Shown in pieces: positions 39,201 through 50,500 of a stretch of 64,000 bases of DNA. A model generated the notes under the pieces. It worked only from the letters and a program-made list of their open reading frames with translations, had not been told where the DNA came from and searched no databases. Made by a program: the position numbers and the translations under genes. This DNA comes from Dama dama (lineage: Eukaryota; Chordata; Mammalia; Artiodactyla; Cervidae): NCBI RefSeq assembly GCF_033118175.1, contig NW_026870906.1, forward strand, positions 1,302,001 to 1,366,000, written 5' to 3'. Numbering within the stretch: position 1 is the stretch's first letter; every line of letters begins with the position of its first letter.

Positions 39201-42200
39201 ACCTTTTAAAGGTCTTCTTATTTTTCACACCGTTTCATGCTCTTTATATTTTCACACCGTTTCATGTTGCTCGTATTTTTCAGACCTTTTCATGCTCCTA
39301 CTATTTTTCCTACCTTTTCATGCTCCTCGTATTTTTCTCACATTTCCTTTCTCATCGTATTTTTCACACCTTTTCATGCTCCTCGTATTTTTCACACCTT
39401 TAATGCTCCTCGTATTTTTCACACCTTTACATGCTCTTCGTGTTTTTCAAACCTTTTAATAATCTTCGAATTTTTCACACATTTTCATTCACTTCGTGTT
39501 TTCCACATTTTTTCATGCTGCTCGTGTTTTTCACACCGTTTCATGCTCCTCATATTTTTAACACCGTTTCATGCTCTTCATATTTTCACACCGTTTCATG
39601 CTCCTCGTATTTTTCACACCTTCTCATGCTTCTCGTATTTTTCACACCCTTTCATGCTCCTTGTGTTTTTCAGACCTTTTCATGCTCTTCGTATTTTTCA
39701 CAGCATTTCATGCTTTCGCATTTTTCACACCATTGCATGCTCCTCGTATTTTTCACACCTTTTCATGCACTTCGTATTTTTCAAACCTTTTCATTCTCTT
39801 TGTATTTTTCACAACTTTTCATGCATTTCATAATTTTTCAGACCTTTTCATGGTCTTCGTAGATTTCACACCAGTCATGCTCTTCGTATTTTTCACACCT
39901 TTTCAAGCTCTTCGTACTTTTCAAACCGTTTCTTGCTCTTCATATTTTTCACATATTTTCATGCTCTAAATATTTTTCACATCTCTTCATGCGCTTCATA
40001 TTTTTCACATCTTTTCATCCTCTTCATATTTTTCACAACTTTTCATGCTCTTCATATTTTTTACATATTTCATGCTCCTCATATTTTTCATACCATTTCA
40101 TGCTCCTCATATTTTTCATATCTTTTCATGCTCCTCATATTTTTGACACCTTTTAAAGATCTTCATATTTTTCACACCGTTTCATGCTCTTTATATTTTC
40201 ACACCGTTTCATGTTCCTCGTATTTTTCAGACCTTTTCATGCTCCTACTAGTTTTCCCACCTTTTCATGCTCCTTGTGTTTTTAGCAGATTTTCTTTCTC
40301 ATCGTATTTTTCACACCTTTTCATGCTCCTCGTATTTTTCACACCTTTAATGCTCCTCGTATTTTTCACACCTTTACATGCTCTTCGTATTTTTCAAGCT
40401 TTTCATGCTCTTCGAATTTTTCACACATTTTCATGCACTTCGTGTTTTCCACATTTTTTCATGCTGCTCGTGTTTTTCACAACGTTTCATGCTCTTCATA
40501 TTTTTAACACCGTTTCATGCTCTTCATATTGCTCACACCTTTTCATGCTCCACATATTTTTCAGAACTTTCATGCTCCTCGTGTTTTTCAGAACCTTTCA
40601 TGCTCCTCATATTTTTCAGACCTTTTCATGCTCCTCGTATTTTTTAGACCTTTTCATGCTCCTCGTGTTTTTCAGAACTTTTCATGCTCCTCGTATTTTT
40701 CACACCTTTTCATGCTCCTCGTATTTTTCACACCTTTTCATGCACTTTGTATTTTTCCAACCTTTTCATGCTCTTTGTATTTTTCACAACTTTTCACGCT
40801 CTTCATACTTTTCAAACCATTTCATGCTCTTCATATTTTCACATCTTTTCATGCTCTTCATATTTTACACACCGTTTCATGCTCTTCATATTTTTCACAA
40901 CTTTTCATGCTCTTCATATTTTTTACATATTTCATGCTCCTCATATTTTTCATACCATTTCATGCTCCTCATATTTTTCACATCTTTTCATGCTCCTCAT
41001 ATTTTTGACACCTTTTAAAGGTCTTCATATTTTTCACACCGTTTCATGTTCCTCGTATTTTTCAGACCTTTTCATGCTCCTACTAGTTTTCCCACCTTTT
41101 CATGCACCTCGTATTTTTAGCACATTTTCTTTCTGATCGTATTTTTCACACCTTTTCATGCTCCTCGTATTTTTCACACCTTTAATTCTCCTCGTATTTT
41201 TCACACCTTTAAATGCTCTTCGTATTTTTCAAACCTTTTCATGCTCTTCATATTTTTCACACATTTTCATGCACTTCGTTGTTTTCACACCTTTTCATGC
41301 TCCTCATATTTTCAGACCTTTTCATACTCCTCGTATTTGCAGACCTTTTCGTACTCCTCGTGTTTTTCACACCATTTCATGCTCCTCATATATTTCACAA
41401 CTTTTCATGCTCTTCATATTATTGACATATTTTAATGCTCCTCATATTTTTCCCATCTTTTCATGCTCCTCATATTTTTGACACGTTTAAAAGGTCTTCA
41501 TATTTTTCACACTGTTTCATGATCTTCATATTTTCACACCGTTTCATGCTCTTCAAATTTTTTAGACCTTTTCATGCTCCTGTTTTTTTCACACCTTTTC
41601 ATGCTCCTCGCAGTTTTCACACCTTTTCATGCTCCTCGTATTTTTCAGACCTTTTCATGCTCCTAATATTGTTCACACCTTTTCATGCTTCTCGTATTTT
41701 TCGCACATTTTCTTTCTCATCGTATTTTTCACACCTTTTCATGCTCCTTGTATTTTTCACACCTTTTCATGCTCTTCGTACTTTTCACACCTTTTCATGC
41801 TCTTCGTATTTTTCCCACCTTGTCATGCCAGTCGTATTTTTTAGAACTTTTCATGGTCCTCGTATATTTCAGACCTTTACATGCTCCTCGGATTTTTCAC
41901 ATCTTTTCATGCTCCTCGTATTTTACAGACCTTTTCATGCTCCTTGTATTGTTCCCACCTTTTCATGCTCTTCGTGTTTTTCAAACCTTTTCATGCTCTT
42001 CGAATTTTTATACATTTTCATGTTCTTCGTGTTTTTCACACATTTTCATGCTCTTCGTGTTTTTTTACAATTTTTCATGCTCCTCATATATTTCACACCT
42101 TTTCATGCTCCTCGTATTTTTCACACCTTTTCATGCTCCTCGTATTTTTCTGACCTTTACATGCTCCTCATATTTTATAGACCTTTTCATGCTCCTCATA

Positions 42201-42790
42201 TTTTTCAGATCTTTTCATGGTCCTCGTACTTTCAGACCTTTTTGTGCTCCTCGTATTTTTCACACCTTTTCATGCTTCTCATATATTTAACAACTTTTCA
42301 TGCTCTTCATATTTTTGACACATTTTCATGCTCCTCCTATTTTTCATACCGTTTCATGCTCCTTATATTTTTCACATCTTTTCATGGTCCTCATATTTCT
42401 GACACGTTTTTAAGGTCTTCATGTTTTTCACACCGTTTCATGCTCTTTATATTTTCACACCGTTTCACGCTCCTCACATTTTTTAGACCGTTTCATGCTC
42501 CTCATATTTTTCAGACCTTTATATGCTCCTCGTATTTTTCACACCTTTTCATGCTTCTCATATATTTAACAACTTTTCATGCTCTTCATATTTTTGACAC
42601 ATTTTCATGCTCCTCCTATTTTTCATACCGTTTCATGCTCCTTATATTTTTCACATCTTTTCATGGTCCTCATATTTCTGACACGTTTTTAAGGTCTTCA
42701 TGTTTTTCACACCGTTTCATGCTCTTTATATTTTCACACCGTTTCACGCTCCTCACATTTTTCAGACGATTTCATGCTCCTCATATTTTT
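39201..42790. repeat. Compound unit 3 of region 4 (partial)
   Basis: This unit begins with the same landmark as units 1 and 2 and follows them for about 3.5 kb with rearrangements, then ends at the border with the 113-bp array. Like unit 1, and unlike unit 2, it retains the CACCTTTAATGCTCC and CATGCTGCTCGTG monomers soon after the start (about 39400-39510). The 279-bp tandem duplication lies at its right end. Confidence 0.75.
42245..42790. repeat. Tandem duplication, 279-bp unit, at the border of region 4
   Basis: The stretch with CATGCTTCTCATATATTTAA at 42271 recurs at 42550, offset 279 (ten monomers less one base). The duplicated segment includes the GACACGTTTTTAAGGTCTTC and CTCTTTATATTTTCACACC monomers. 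Both copies lie directly left of the switch to the 113-bp higher-order repeat. Since 279 is a multiple of three, the duplication is also visible as a 93-residue repeat in the spurious translation. Confidence 0.9.
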
Positions 42791-43029
42791 GACACCTTTT
42801 AATCTCTTCATGTTTTTCACAGATTTTCAGGCTCTTCAATTTTTTGAACACCGCTTCATGCTACTCCTATTTTTCAGACCGTTATAGCCTCCTCATATTT
42901 TTGACACCATTTGAAGCTCTTCATATTTTTCACACCTTTTCAGGGTCTTCATGTTTTTGAACACCGCTTCATGCTCCTCCTAATTTTCAGACCATTTCAT
43001 GTTCCTCATATTTTTGACACCTTTTAAGC

Positions 43030-43370
43030 TCTTCATATTTTTAACACATTTTCAGGTTCTTCATGTTTTTCAACACCGCTTCATGCTACTCGTATTTTTC
43101 AGACCGTTTCATGCTCGTCATAATTTTGACACGATTTGAAGCCCTTCATATTTTTCACACCTTTCAGACTCTTCATGTTTTTGAACACCGTTTCATGCTC
43201 CTCCTATTTTTCAGACCATTTCATGCTCCTCATAATTTTGACACCTTTTAAGCTCTTCATATTTTTAACACATTTTCAGGCTCTTCAAGATTTGGAACAC
43301 CGCTTCATGTAACTCCTATTTTAGACACCATTTGAAGCTGTTCATATTTTTCACACCATTTCAGGCTCTT
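43030..43370. repeat. Block repeated at offset 2362, copy 1
   Basis: This block matches about 45392-45732. The ATG at 43063 corresponds to 45425, and the unusual CTCTTCAAGATTTGGAACAC at 43281 corresponds to 45643. It includes monomers with CATAATTTTGACACG and a four-base-shorter CTATTTTAGACACC. Confidence 0.82.
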
Positions 43371-44050
43371 CATGTTTCTGAACACCGTTTCATGCTACTC
43401 ATATTTTTACATATTTTGAAACTCTTCATATTTTTCACACCTTTTCAGGCGCTTCAGGTTTTCAACACCGTTTCATGCTCCTAATATTTTTCAGACCGTT
43501 TCATGCTCCTCATATTTTTGACACCTTTTGAAGCTCTTCATATTTTTCACACCTTTTCAGTATCTTCAAGTTTTTGAACGCCGCTTCATGCTCCTCATAT
43601 TATTCACACCTTCTGAAGCTCTTCATATTTTTCACACATTTTCAGGCTCTTCATGTTTTTCAACACCACTTCATGCTCCTCCTATTTTTCAGACCGTTTC
43701 ATGCTCCTCATATTTTTGACACCTTTTGAAGCTCTTCATATTTTACACACCTTTTCGGGCTCTTCATGTCTTTGAACACGACTTCATTCTCGCCTTTTTT
43801 TCAGACCGTTTCATGCTCCTCATATTTTTCACACCTTTTCAGGCTCTTAATGATTTTGAACACCGTTTCATTTTCCTCCTATTTTTCAAACCATTTCATG
43901 CTCCTCATATTTTTGACACCTTTTGAAGCGCTTCATATTTTTCACATGTTTTCAGGATCTTGATGCTTTTGAACACCATTTCATGCTCCTCCTATTTTTC
44001 AGACCGTTTCATGCTCTTCATGTTTTTCAAGACCGTTTCATGCTCCTCCT

Positions 44051-44155
44051 ATTTTTCAGACCGTTTCATGCACCTCATATTTTCACACGTGTTGAAGCTC
44101 TTCAAATTTTGCACACCTTTTCAGGCTCTTCATGTTTTTGAACACCGTTTCATGC
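44051..44155. repeat. Short block repeated at offset 2050
   Basis: The stretch with CATGCACCTCATATTTTC, CACACGTGTTGAAGCTC and CTCTTCAAATTTTGCACACC is found here and at about 46101-46205. The two copies are nearly the same over roughly 100 bases and differ outside. Confidence 0.78.
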
Positions 44156-44870
44156 TCCTCCTATTTTTAAGACCGTTTCATGCTTCTTATATTTTTGACA
44201 CCTTTTGAAGCTCTTCATATATTTCACACCTTTTCAGGCTCTTCATGTTTTTCAACACCGCTTCATGCTCCTCCTATTTTTCAGACCATGTCATGCTCCT
44301 CATATTTTTGACACCTTTTGAAGCTCTTCATATATTTCACACCTTTTCAGGTTCTTCATGTTTTTGAACAACGCTTCATGCTCCTACTATGTTTCAGATC
44401 GTTTCATGCTCCTCATATTTTTGACACTTTTTGAAGCTCTTCATATTTTTTACACCTTTTCAGTCTCTTCATGTTTTTCACACCTTTTCAGGCTCTTCAT
44501 GTTTTGCAACATCGCTTCATGCTCTTCCTATTTTTCGGACCGTTTGAAACTCCTCCTATTTTTGACACGTTTTTAAGTTCTTCATATTTTTCACACCATT
44601 TCAGGTTCTTCATGTTTTTGAACGCCGTTTCATGCTCCTCATATTTTTCAGACTGTTTCATGATCCTCATATTTTTGACACCATTTGAAGCTCTTCATAT
44701 ATTTCACACATTTTCAGGCTCTTCATGTTTTTCACACCTTTTCAGGCTCTTCATGTTTTGCAACACCGCTTCATGCTCCTCCTATTTTTCAGACCGTTTC
44801 ATGCTCCTCATATTTTTGACAATTTTGAAGCTCTTCATATATTTCACACCTTTTCAGGCTCTTCATGTTT
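44140..44870. repeat. Block repeated at offset 3541, copy 1
   Basis: This block matches about 47681-48411. Landmarks are TTTTTAAGACCG (TAAGA at 44168 and 47709), a CTCCTACTATGTTTCAGATC monomer near 44390 and 47931, and equivalent ATGs at 44358/47899 and 44471/48012. The first landmark also recurs at 44901 within region 5, 733 bp on. Confidence 0.82.
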
Positions 44871-45391
44871 TTGAACACCGTTTCATGCTCCTCCTATTTT
44901 TAAGACCGTTTCATGCTTCTTATATTTTTGACACCTTTTGAAGCTCTTCATATATTTCACACCTTTTCAGGCTCTTCATGTTTTTCAACACCTTTCATGC
45001 TCCTCGTATTTTTCAGACCGTTTCATTCTCCTCATATTTTTTACACCTATTGAAACTCTTCATATTTTTCACACCTTTTGAAGCTCTTCATGTTTTCACA
45101 CGTTTTCAGGCTCTTCATGTTTTTCAACACCGCTTCATGCTCCTCCTATTTTTCACACCATTTCATGCTACTCATATTTTTGAAACCTTTTAAGCTTTCA
45201 TATTTTTAACACATTTTCAGGTTCTTCATGTTTTTGAACACCGCTTCATGCTACTCCTATTTATGAAAACTTTTGAAGCTCTTCATATTTTTCAATCCTT
45301 TTCATGCTCCTCATGTTTTTCAACAGCGTTTCATGCTTCTCGTATTTTTCAGACCGGTTCATGCTCGTCATAATTTTGACACGTTTTGAAG

Positions 45392-45732
45392 CTCTTCATG
45401 TTTTCACACATTTTCAGGCTCTTCATGTTTTTCAACACCGCTTCATGCTACTCGTATTTTTCAGACCGTTTCATGCTCGTCATAATTTTGACACGTTTTG
45501 AAGCTCTTCATATTTTTCACACCTTTCAGACTCTTCATGTTTTTGAACACCGTTTCATGCTCCTCGTATTTTTCAGACCATTTCATGCTCCTCATAATTT
45601 TGACATCTTTTAAGCTCTTCATATTTTTAACACATTTTCAGGCTCTTCAAGATTTGGAACACCACTTCATGCTACTCCTATTTTAGACACCATTTGAAGC
45701 TGTTCATATTTTTCACACCTTTTCAGGTTCTT
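45392..45732. repeat. Block repeated at offset 2362, copy 2
   Basis: Partner of 43030-43370 with few differences (for example CTCCTCG at about 45562 where copy 1 has CTCCTCC). Just upstream, the monomers at 45386 and 45498 are themselves 112 bp apart, i.e. one higher-order unit. Confidence 0.8.
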
Positions 45733-46584
45733 CATGTTTTTCAACATCGATTCATTCTCGTCCTATTTTTCAGACCGTTTCATGCTCCTCATATTTTTAA
45801 AACCTTTTGAAGCTCTTCATGTTTTTCACACCTTTGCAGGCTCTTCATGTTTTGAACACCGCTTCATGCTCCTCCTATTTTTCAGACCGCTTCATGCTCC
45901 TCATATTTTTGACACCTTTTGAAGCTCTTCATATATTTCACCAAATTTCATGCTCTTCATGATTTTGAACAGCGCTTCGTGCTCCTGCTATTTTTCAGAC
46001 CGTTTCATGCTCCTCATATTTTTGCTACGTTTTGAAGGCTTCATATTATTCACACCTTTCAGGCTCTTCATGTTTTTGAACACCCTTCCATGCTCAACCT
46101 ATTTTTCAGACCGTTTCATGCACCTCATATTTTCACACGTGTTGAAGCTCTTCAAATTTTGCACACCTTTTCAGGCTCTTCATGTTTTTGAACACCGTTT
46201 CATGCTACTCCTATTTGACACCTTTTGAAGCTCTTCATATTTTTCACACCTTTTCATGCTCTTCATGTTTTTCAACACCGTTTCATGCTCCTCCTATTTT
46301 CAGACTGTTTCATGCTCCTCATATTTTTGACACCTTTTCAGGCTCTTAATGATTTTGAACACCGTTTCATACTCCTCTTATTTTTCAGACAGTTTCATGC
46401 TCCTCATATATTTGACACCTTTTGAAGCTCTTCATATTTTTCACACCTTTTCGGGCTCTTCATGTTTTTGAACACCACTTCATGCGCCTCCTAGTTTTCA
46501 GACCGTTTCATGCTCCTCATATTTTGACACCTTTTTAATCTCTTCATATTTTTCACACCTTTTCATGCTCTTCATGTTGTTCAA

Positions 46585-46757
46585 CACCGTTTCATACTCC
46601 TCTTATTTTTCAGAATGTTTCGTGCTCCTCATATTTTGACACCTCTTGAAGCTCTTCATATTTTTCACATCTTTTCAGTATCTTCAAGTTTTTGAACACC
46701 GTTTCATGCTCCTCCTATTTTTCAGACCGTTTCCTGCTCCTCATATTTTTGACAACT
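46585..46757. repeat. Block repeated at offset 2534, copy 1
   Basis: TTCATACTCCTCTTATTTTT at 46591 recurs at 49125. Both are followed by TTTTTCAGAATGTTTCGTGC, a shortened CATATTTTGACACCTC monomer, CAGTATCTTCAAGTTTTTG and GTTTCCTGCTCC. About 170 bases match almost perfectly and flanks diverge. Confidence 0.83.
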
Positions 46758-47680
46758 TTTGGAGCTCTTCATATTTTTCACACCTTTTCAGGCTCTGCAT
46801 GTTTTGAACACTCCTTCATGCTCCTCCTATGTTTCAGACCGTTTCATGCTCCTCATATTTTTTCACCTTTTGAAGCTCTTCATATGTTTCACACATTTTC
46901 AGACCCTTCATGTTTTTCAACACCGCTTTATGCTGCACCTATTTTTCAGATCAGTTTCATGCTCCTCATATTTTTGATACTTTTTGAACCTCTTCATATT
47001 TTTCACACCTTGTCAGGCTCTTCATGTTTTTGAACACCGCTTCATGCTCCACATATTTTTAAGACCGTTTCATGCTCCTCATATTTTTCACACATTTTCA
47101 GGCTCTTCATGTTTTTGAACACCATTTCATGCTTCTCATATTTATGACACCTTTTGAAGCTCTTCATGTATTTCACTTCTCTTCAGGCTCTTCGTGGTTT
47201 TCAACACCATTACATGCTCCTCCTATTTTTCAGACCATTTCATGCTCCTCATATTTTTCACACCTTTTGAAGCTCTTCATATTTTTCAAACCTTTTCAGG
47301 CTCTCCATGTTTTTCAGCACCATTTGATGCTCCTTCTATTTTCAGACTGTTTCATGATCCTAATATTTTTCACACCTTTTCAGACTATTCATTTTTTTCA
47401 ACTCCACTTCATGCTCCTCCTATTTTTCAGACCGTTTCATGTTCCTCCTATTTGTGACACTTTTGAATCTCTTCATATATTTCACACCTTTCCAGGCTCT
47501 TCATGTTTTTCAACACCGCTTCATGCTCCTCCTATTTTTGAGACCGTATCATGCTCCTCATATTTTTGACACATTTTGAAGCTCTTCATGTTTTTCAACT
47601 CCGCTTCATGCTCCTTCTATTTTTGACACCTTTTGAAGCTCTTCATATTTTTCACACATTTTCAGGCTCTTCATGTTTTT

Positions 47681-48411
47681 CAACACCGTTTCATGCTCCT
47701 CCTATTTTTAAGACCGTCTCATGCTTCTTATATTTTTGACACATTTTGAAGCTCTTCATATATTTCACACCTTTTCAGGCTCTTCATGTTTTTCAACACC
47801 GCTTCATGCTCCTCCTATTTTTCAGACCATGTCATGCTCCTCATATTTTTGACACCTTTTGAAGCTCTTCATATATTTCACACCTTTTCAGGCTCTTCAT
47901 GTTTTTGAACAACACTTCATGCTCCTACTATGTTTCAGATCGTTTCATGCTCCTCATATTTTTGACACTTTTTGAAGCTCTTCATATATTTTACACCTTT
48001 TCAGGCTCTTCATGTTTTTCACACCTTTTCAGGCTCTTCATGTTTTTCAACACCCCTTCATGCTCTTCCTATTTTTCGGACCCTTTGAAATTCCTCCTAT
48101 TTTTGACACGTTTTTAAGTTCTTCATATTTTTCACACCATTTCATGTTCTTCATGTTTTTGAACGCCGTTTCATGCTCCTCATATTTTTCAGACTGTTTC
48201 ATGATCCTCATATTTTTGACACCATTTGAAGCTCTTCATATATTTCACACATTTTCAGGCTCTTCATGTTTTTCACACCTTTTCAGGCTCTTCATGTTTT
48301 TTAACACCGCTTCATGCTCCTCCTATTTTTCAGACCGTTTCATGCTCCTCATATTTTTGACAATTTTGAAGCTCTTCATGTATTTCACACATTTTCAGGC
48401 TCTTCATGTTT
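47681..48411. repeat. Block repeated at offset 3541, copy 2
   Basis: Partner of 44140-44870. Differences include CACTTCATG for CGCTTCATG near 47914 and CACCCCTTCATG for CATCGCTTCATG near 48052. Confidence 0.82.
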
Positions 48412-49118
48412 TTCAACACCGCTTCTTACTCCTCCTATTCTTCAGAACTTTTCATGCTCCTCATGTTTTTGACACCTTTTGAAGCTCTTCATATATTTCA
48501 CACCTTTTCAGGCTCCTCATGTTTTTCAACACCACGTCATGCTCCTCCTGTTTTTCAGACCGTTTCATTCTCATTATATTATTGACAAGTTTTGAAGCTC
48601 TTCATATTTTTAACACCTTTTCAGGCTCTTCATTTTTTTGAAGACCGTTTCATGCTCCCCCTAATATTCAGAGCGTTTTCTGCTCCTCATATTTTTGACA
48701 CCTTTTGAAGCTCTTCATATATTTCACACCTTTTCAGGCTGTTTATGTTTTTTAACACCGCTTCATGCTGCTCCTATTTTTCAGACCGTTTCATGCTCCT
48801 CATATATTTGACACGTTTTGAAGTTCTTCATATATTTCACAACTTTTCAGGCTCTTCTTTTTTTCAACACCGATTCTTGCTCCTCCTATTATTCAGACCG
48901 TTTCATGTTCCTCATATTTTTGACAACTTTTGAAGCGCTTCATGTTTTTCACACCTTTTCAGGCTCTTCACTTTTCAACACCACTTCATGCTCCTCCTAT
49001 TTTTCAGACCGTTTCATGCTCCTCATATTTTTGACACCCTTGAAGCTCTTCATATATTTTACACCTTTTGAGGCTCTTCATCTTTTTCACACCTTTTCAG
49101 GCTCTTCATGTATTTCAA

Positions 49119-49291
49119 CACCGTTTCATACTCCTCTTATTTTTCAGAATGTTTCGTGCTCCTCATATTTTGACACCTCTTGAAGCTCTTCATATTTTTC
49201 ACATCTTTTCAGTATCTTCAAGTTTTTGAACACCGTTTCATGCTCCTCCTATTTTTCAGACCGTTTCCTGCTCCTCATATTTTTGACACCT
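49119..49291. repeat. Block repeated at offset 2534, copy 2
   Basis: Partner of 46585-46757. A visible difference near the end is GACACC here for GACAAC in copy 1. Confidence 0.83.
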
Positions 49292-49739
49292 TTTGAAGCT
49301 CTTCATATTTTTAACACCTTTTGAAGCTCTTCATAGATTTGACACGTTTTCAGGCTCTTCATGTTTTTGAACACCGCTTCATGCTCCTCCTATTTTTCAG
49401 ACCGTTTCATGCTCCTCCTATTTTTCAGACCGTTTCATGCTCCTCATAATTTTGACACCTTATTAATCTCTTCAGATTTTTCACAGTTTTTCAGGCTCTT
49501 CATGTGTTTCAACACTGCTTCATTCTCCTCCTATTTTTCAGACAGTTTCATTCTCCTCATATTTTTGACACCTTTGAAGCTCTTCATATATTTCAAACGT
49601 TTTACGGCTCTTCATGTTTTTCAACACCGCTTCATGCTCCTCCTATTTTTCAGACCGTTTTATGCTCCTCATAATTTTAACACCCTTGAAGCTCTTCATA
49701 TTTTTCAAACCTTTTCAGGCTCTTCATGTTTTTCAACAC

Positions 49740-50500
49740 CGCTTCATGCTCCTATTTTTCACATCGTTTTATGATCCTCATATTTTTGACACATTATGAA
49801 GCTCTTCATATTTTTCACACCTTTTCAGGCTCTTCATGTTTTTGAACACCGCTTCATGCTCCTCCTATTTTTCAGACCGATTCATGCTCCTCATATTTTT
49901 GAAACCTTTTGAAGCTCGTCATATTTTTCACACCTTTTCAGGCTCTTCATGTTTTTCAACACCGCTTCATTCTCCTCCTATTTTTCACATCGTTTTATGA
50001 TCCTCATATTTTTGACACATTATGAAGCTCTTCATATTTTTCACACCTTTTCAGGCTCTTCATGTTTTTGAACAGCGCTTCATGCTCCTCCTATTTTTCA
50101 GACTGATTCATGCTCCTCATGTTTTTGAAACCTTTTGAAGCTTTTCGTATTTTTCACACCTTTTCAGGGTTTCATGTTTTGAACACCGCTTCATGCTCCT
50201 CCTATTTTTCAGACTGTTTTATGCTCCTCATATATTTGACACCTTTTGAAGCTCTTCATATATTTCACACCTTTTCAGGCTCTTCATGTTGTTTAACAAC
50301 GCTTTTTGCTCCTCTATTTTTCAGATAGTTTCATGTTCCTCCTATTGTTCAGAACTTTTCATGCACCTCATATTTTTCACACCTTTTGAAGCTCTTCATA
50401 TTTTTCACACCTTTTCAGGCTCTTCATGTTTTTCAACACTGCTTCATGCTCCTCCTATTTTTCACATCGTTTTATGATCCTCATATTTTTGACACATTAT
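49740..50500. repeat. Variant higher-order unit in three copies (226-bp step)
   Basis: A variant of monomers c-d-a reading CACATCGTTTTATGATCC and GACACATTATGAAGCTC is present with ACATCG at 49761, 49987 and 50464. The first step, 226, is exactly two 113-bp units; the second, 477, is four units plus an added partial monomer. The shared private changes show local spread of one mutated unit. Confidence 0.82.

Larger units (their letters stand above)
25400..42790 (+). repeat. Region 4: about 2.5 copies of a 6.7-7.1 kb compound unit
   Basis: A landmark stretch (a TTTTAAAGGTC-type monomer, a CTCTTTATATTTTCACACC monomer, a CTCCTACTATTTTTCC monomer, then CACATTTTCTTTCTCATCG or its variants) begins compound units at about 25411, 32061 and 39201. 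Equivalent ATGs at 25442, 32097 and 39237 give steps of 6655 and 7140 bp. Inside the units long stretches match closely, but the offset changes in jumps, so whole monomers or groups of monomers have been gained or lost. The CATGCTGCTCGTG monomer recurs roughly every 1-3 kb (near 25715, 28361, 30196, 33290, 35161, 37335, 39507 and 40458), which suggests an older subunit of about 1.0-1.2 kb. No gene or unique sequence was seen. Confidence 0.82.

Noticed and set aside
25400..42790. Common origin of the 6676-bp step in region 1 and the 6655-bp step in region 4
   Set aside because: The lengths are similar but the marker monomers differ (TTTTTTAAACC and CATTCTCTTC in region 1; CATGCTGCTCGTG and CACATTTTCTTTC in region 4), and I could not align the units. 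The similarity in size appears to be coincidence.
44163..44175. MEF2-like element CTATTTTTAA (also near 44896 and 47704)
   Set aside because: It matches the loose consensus, but it is a one-base variant of the CTATTTTTCAG present in hundreds of monomers, so it is expected by chance and there is no gene nearby.
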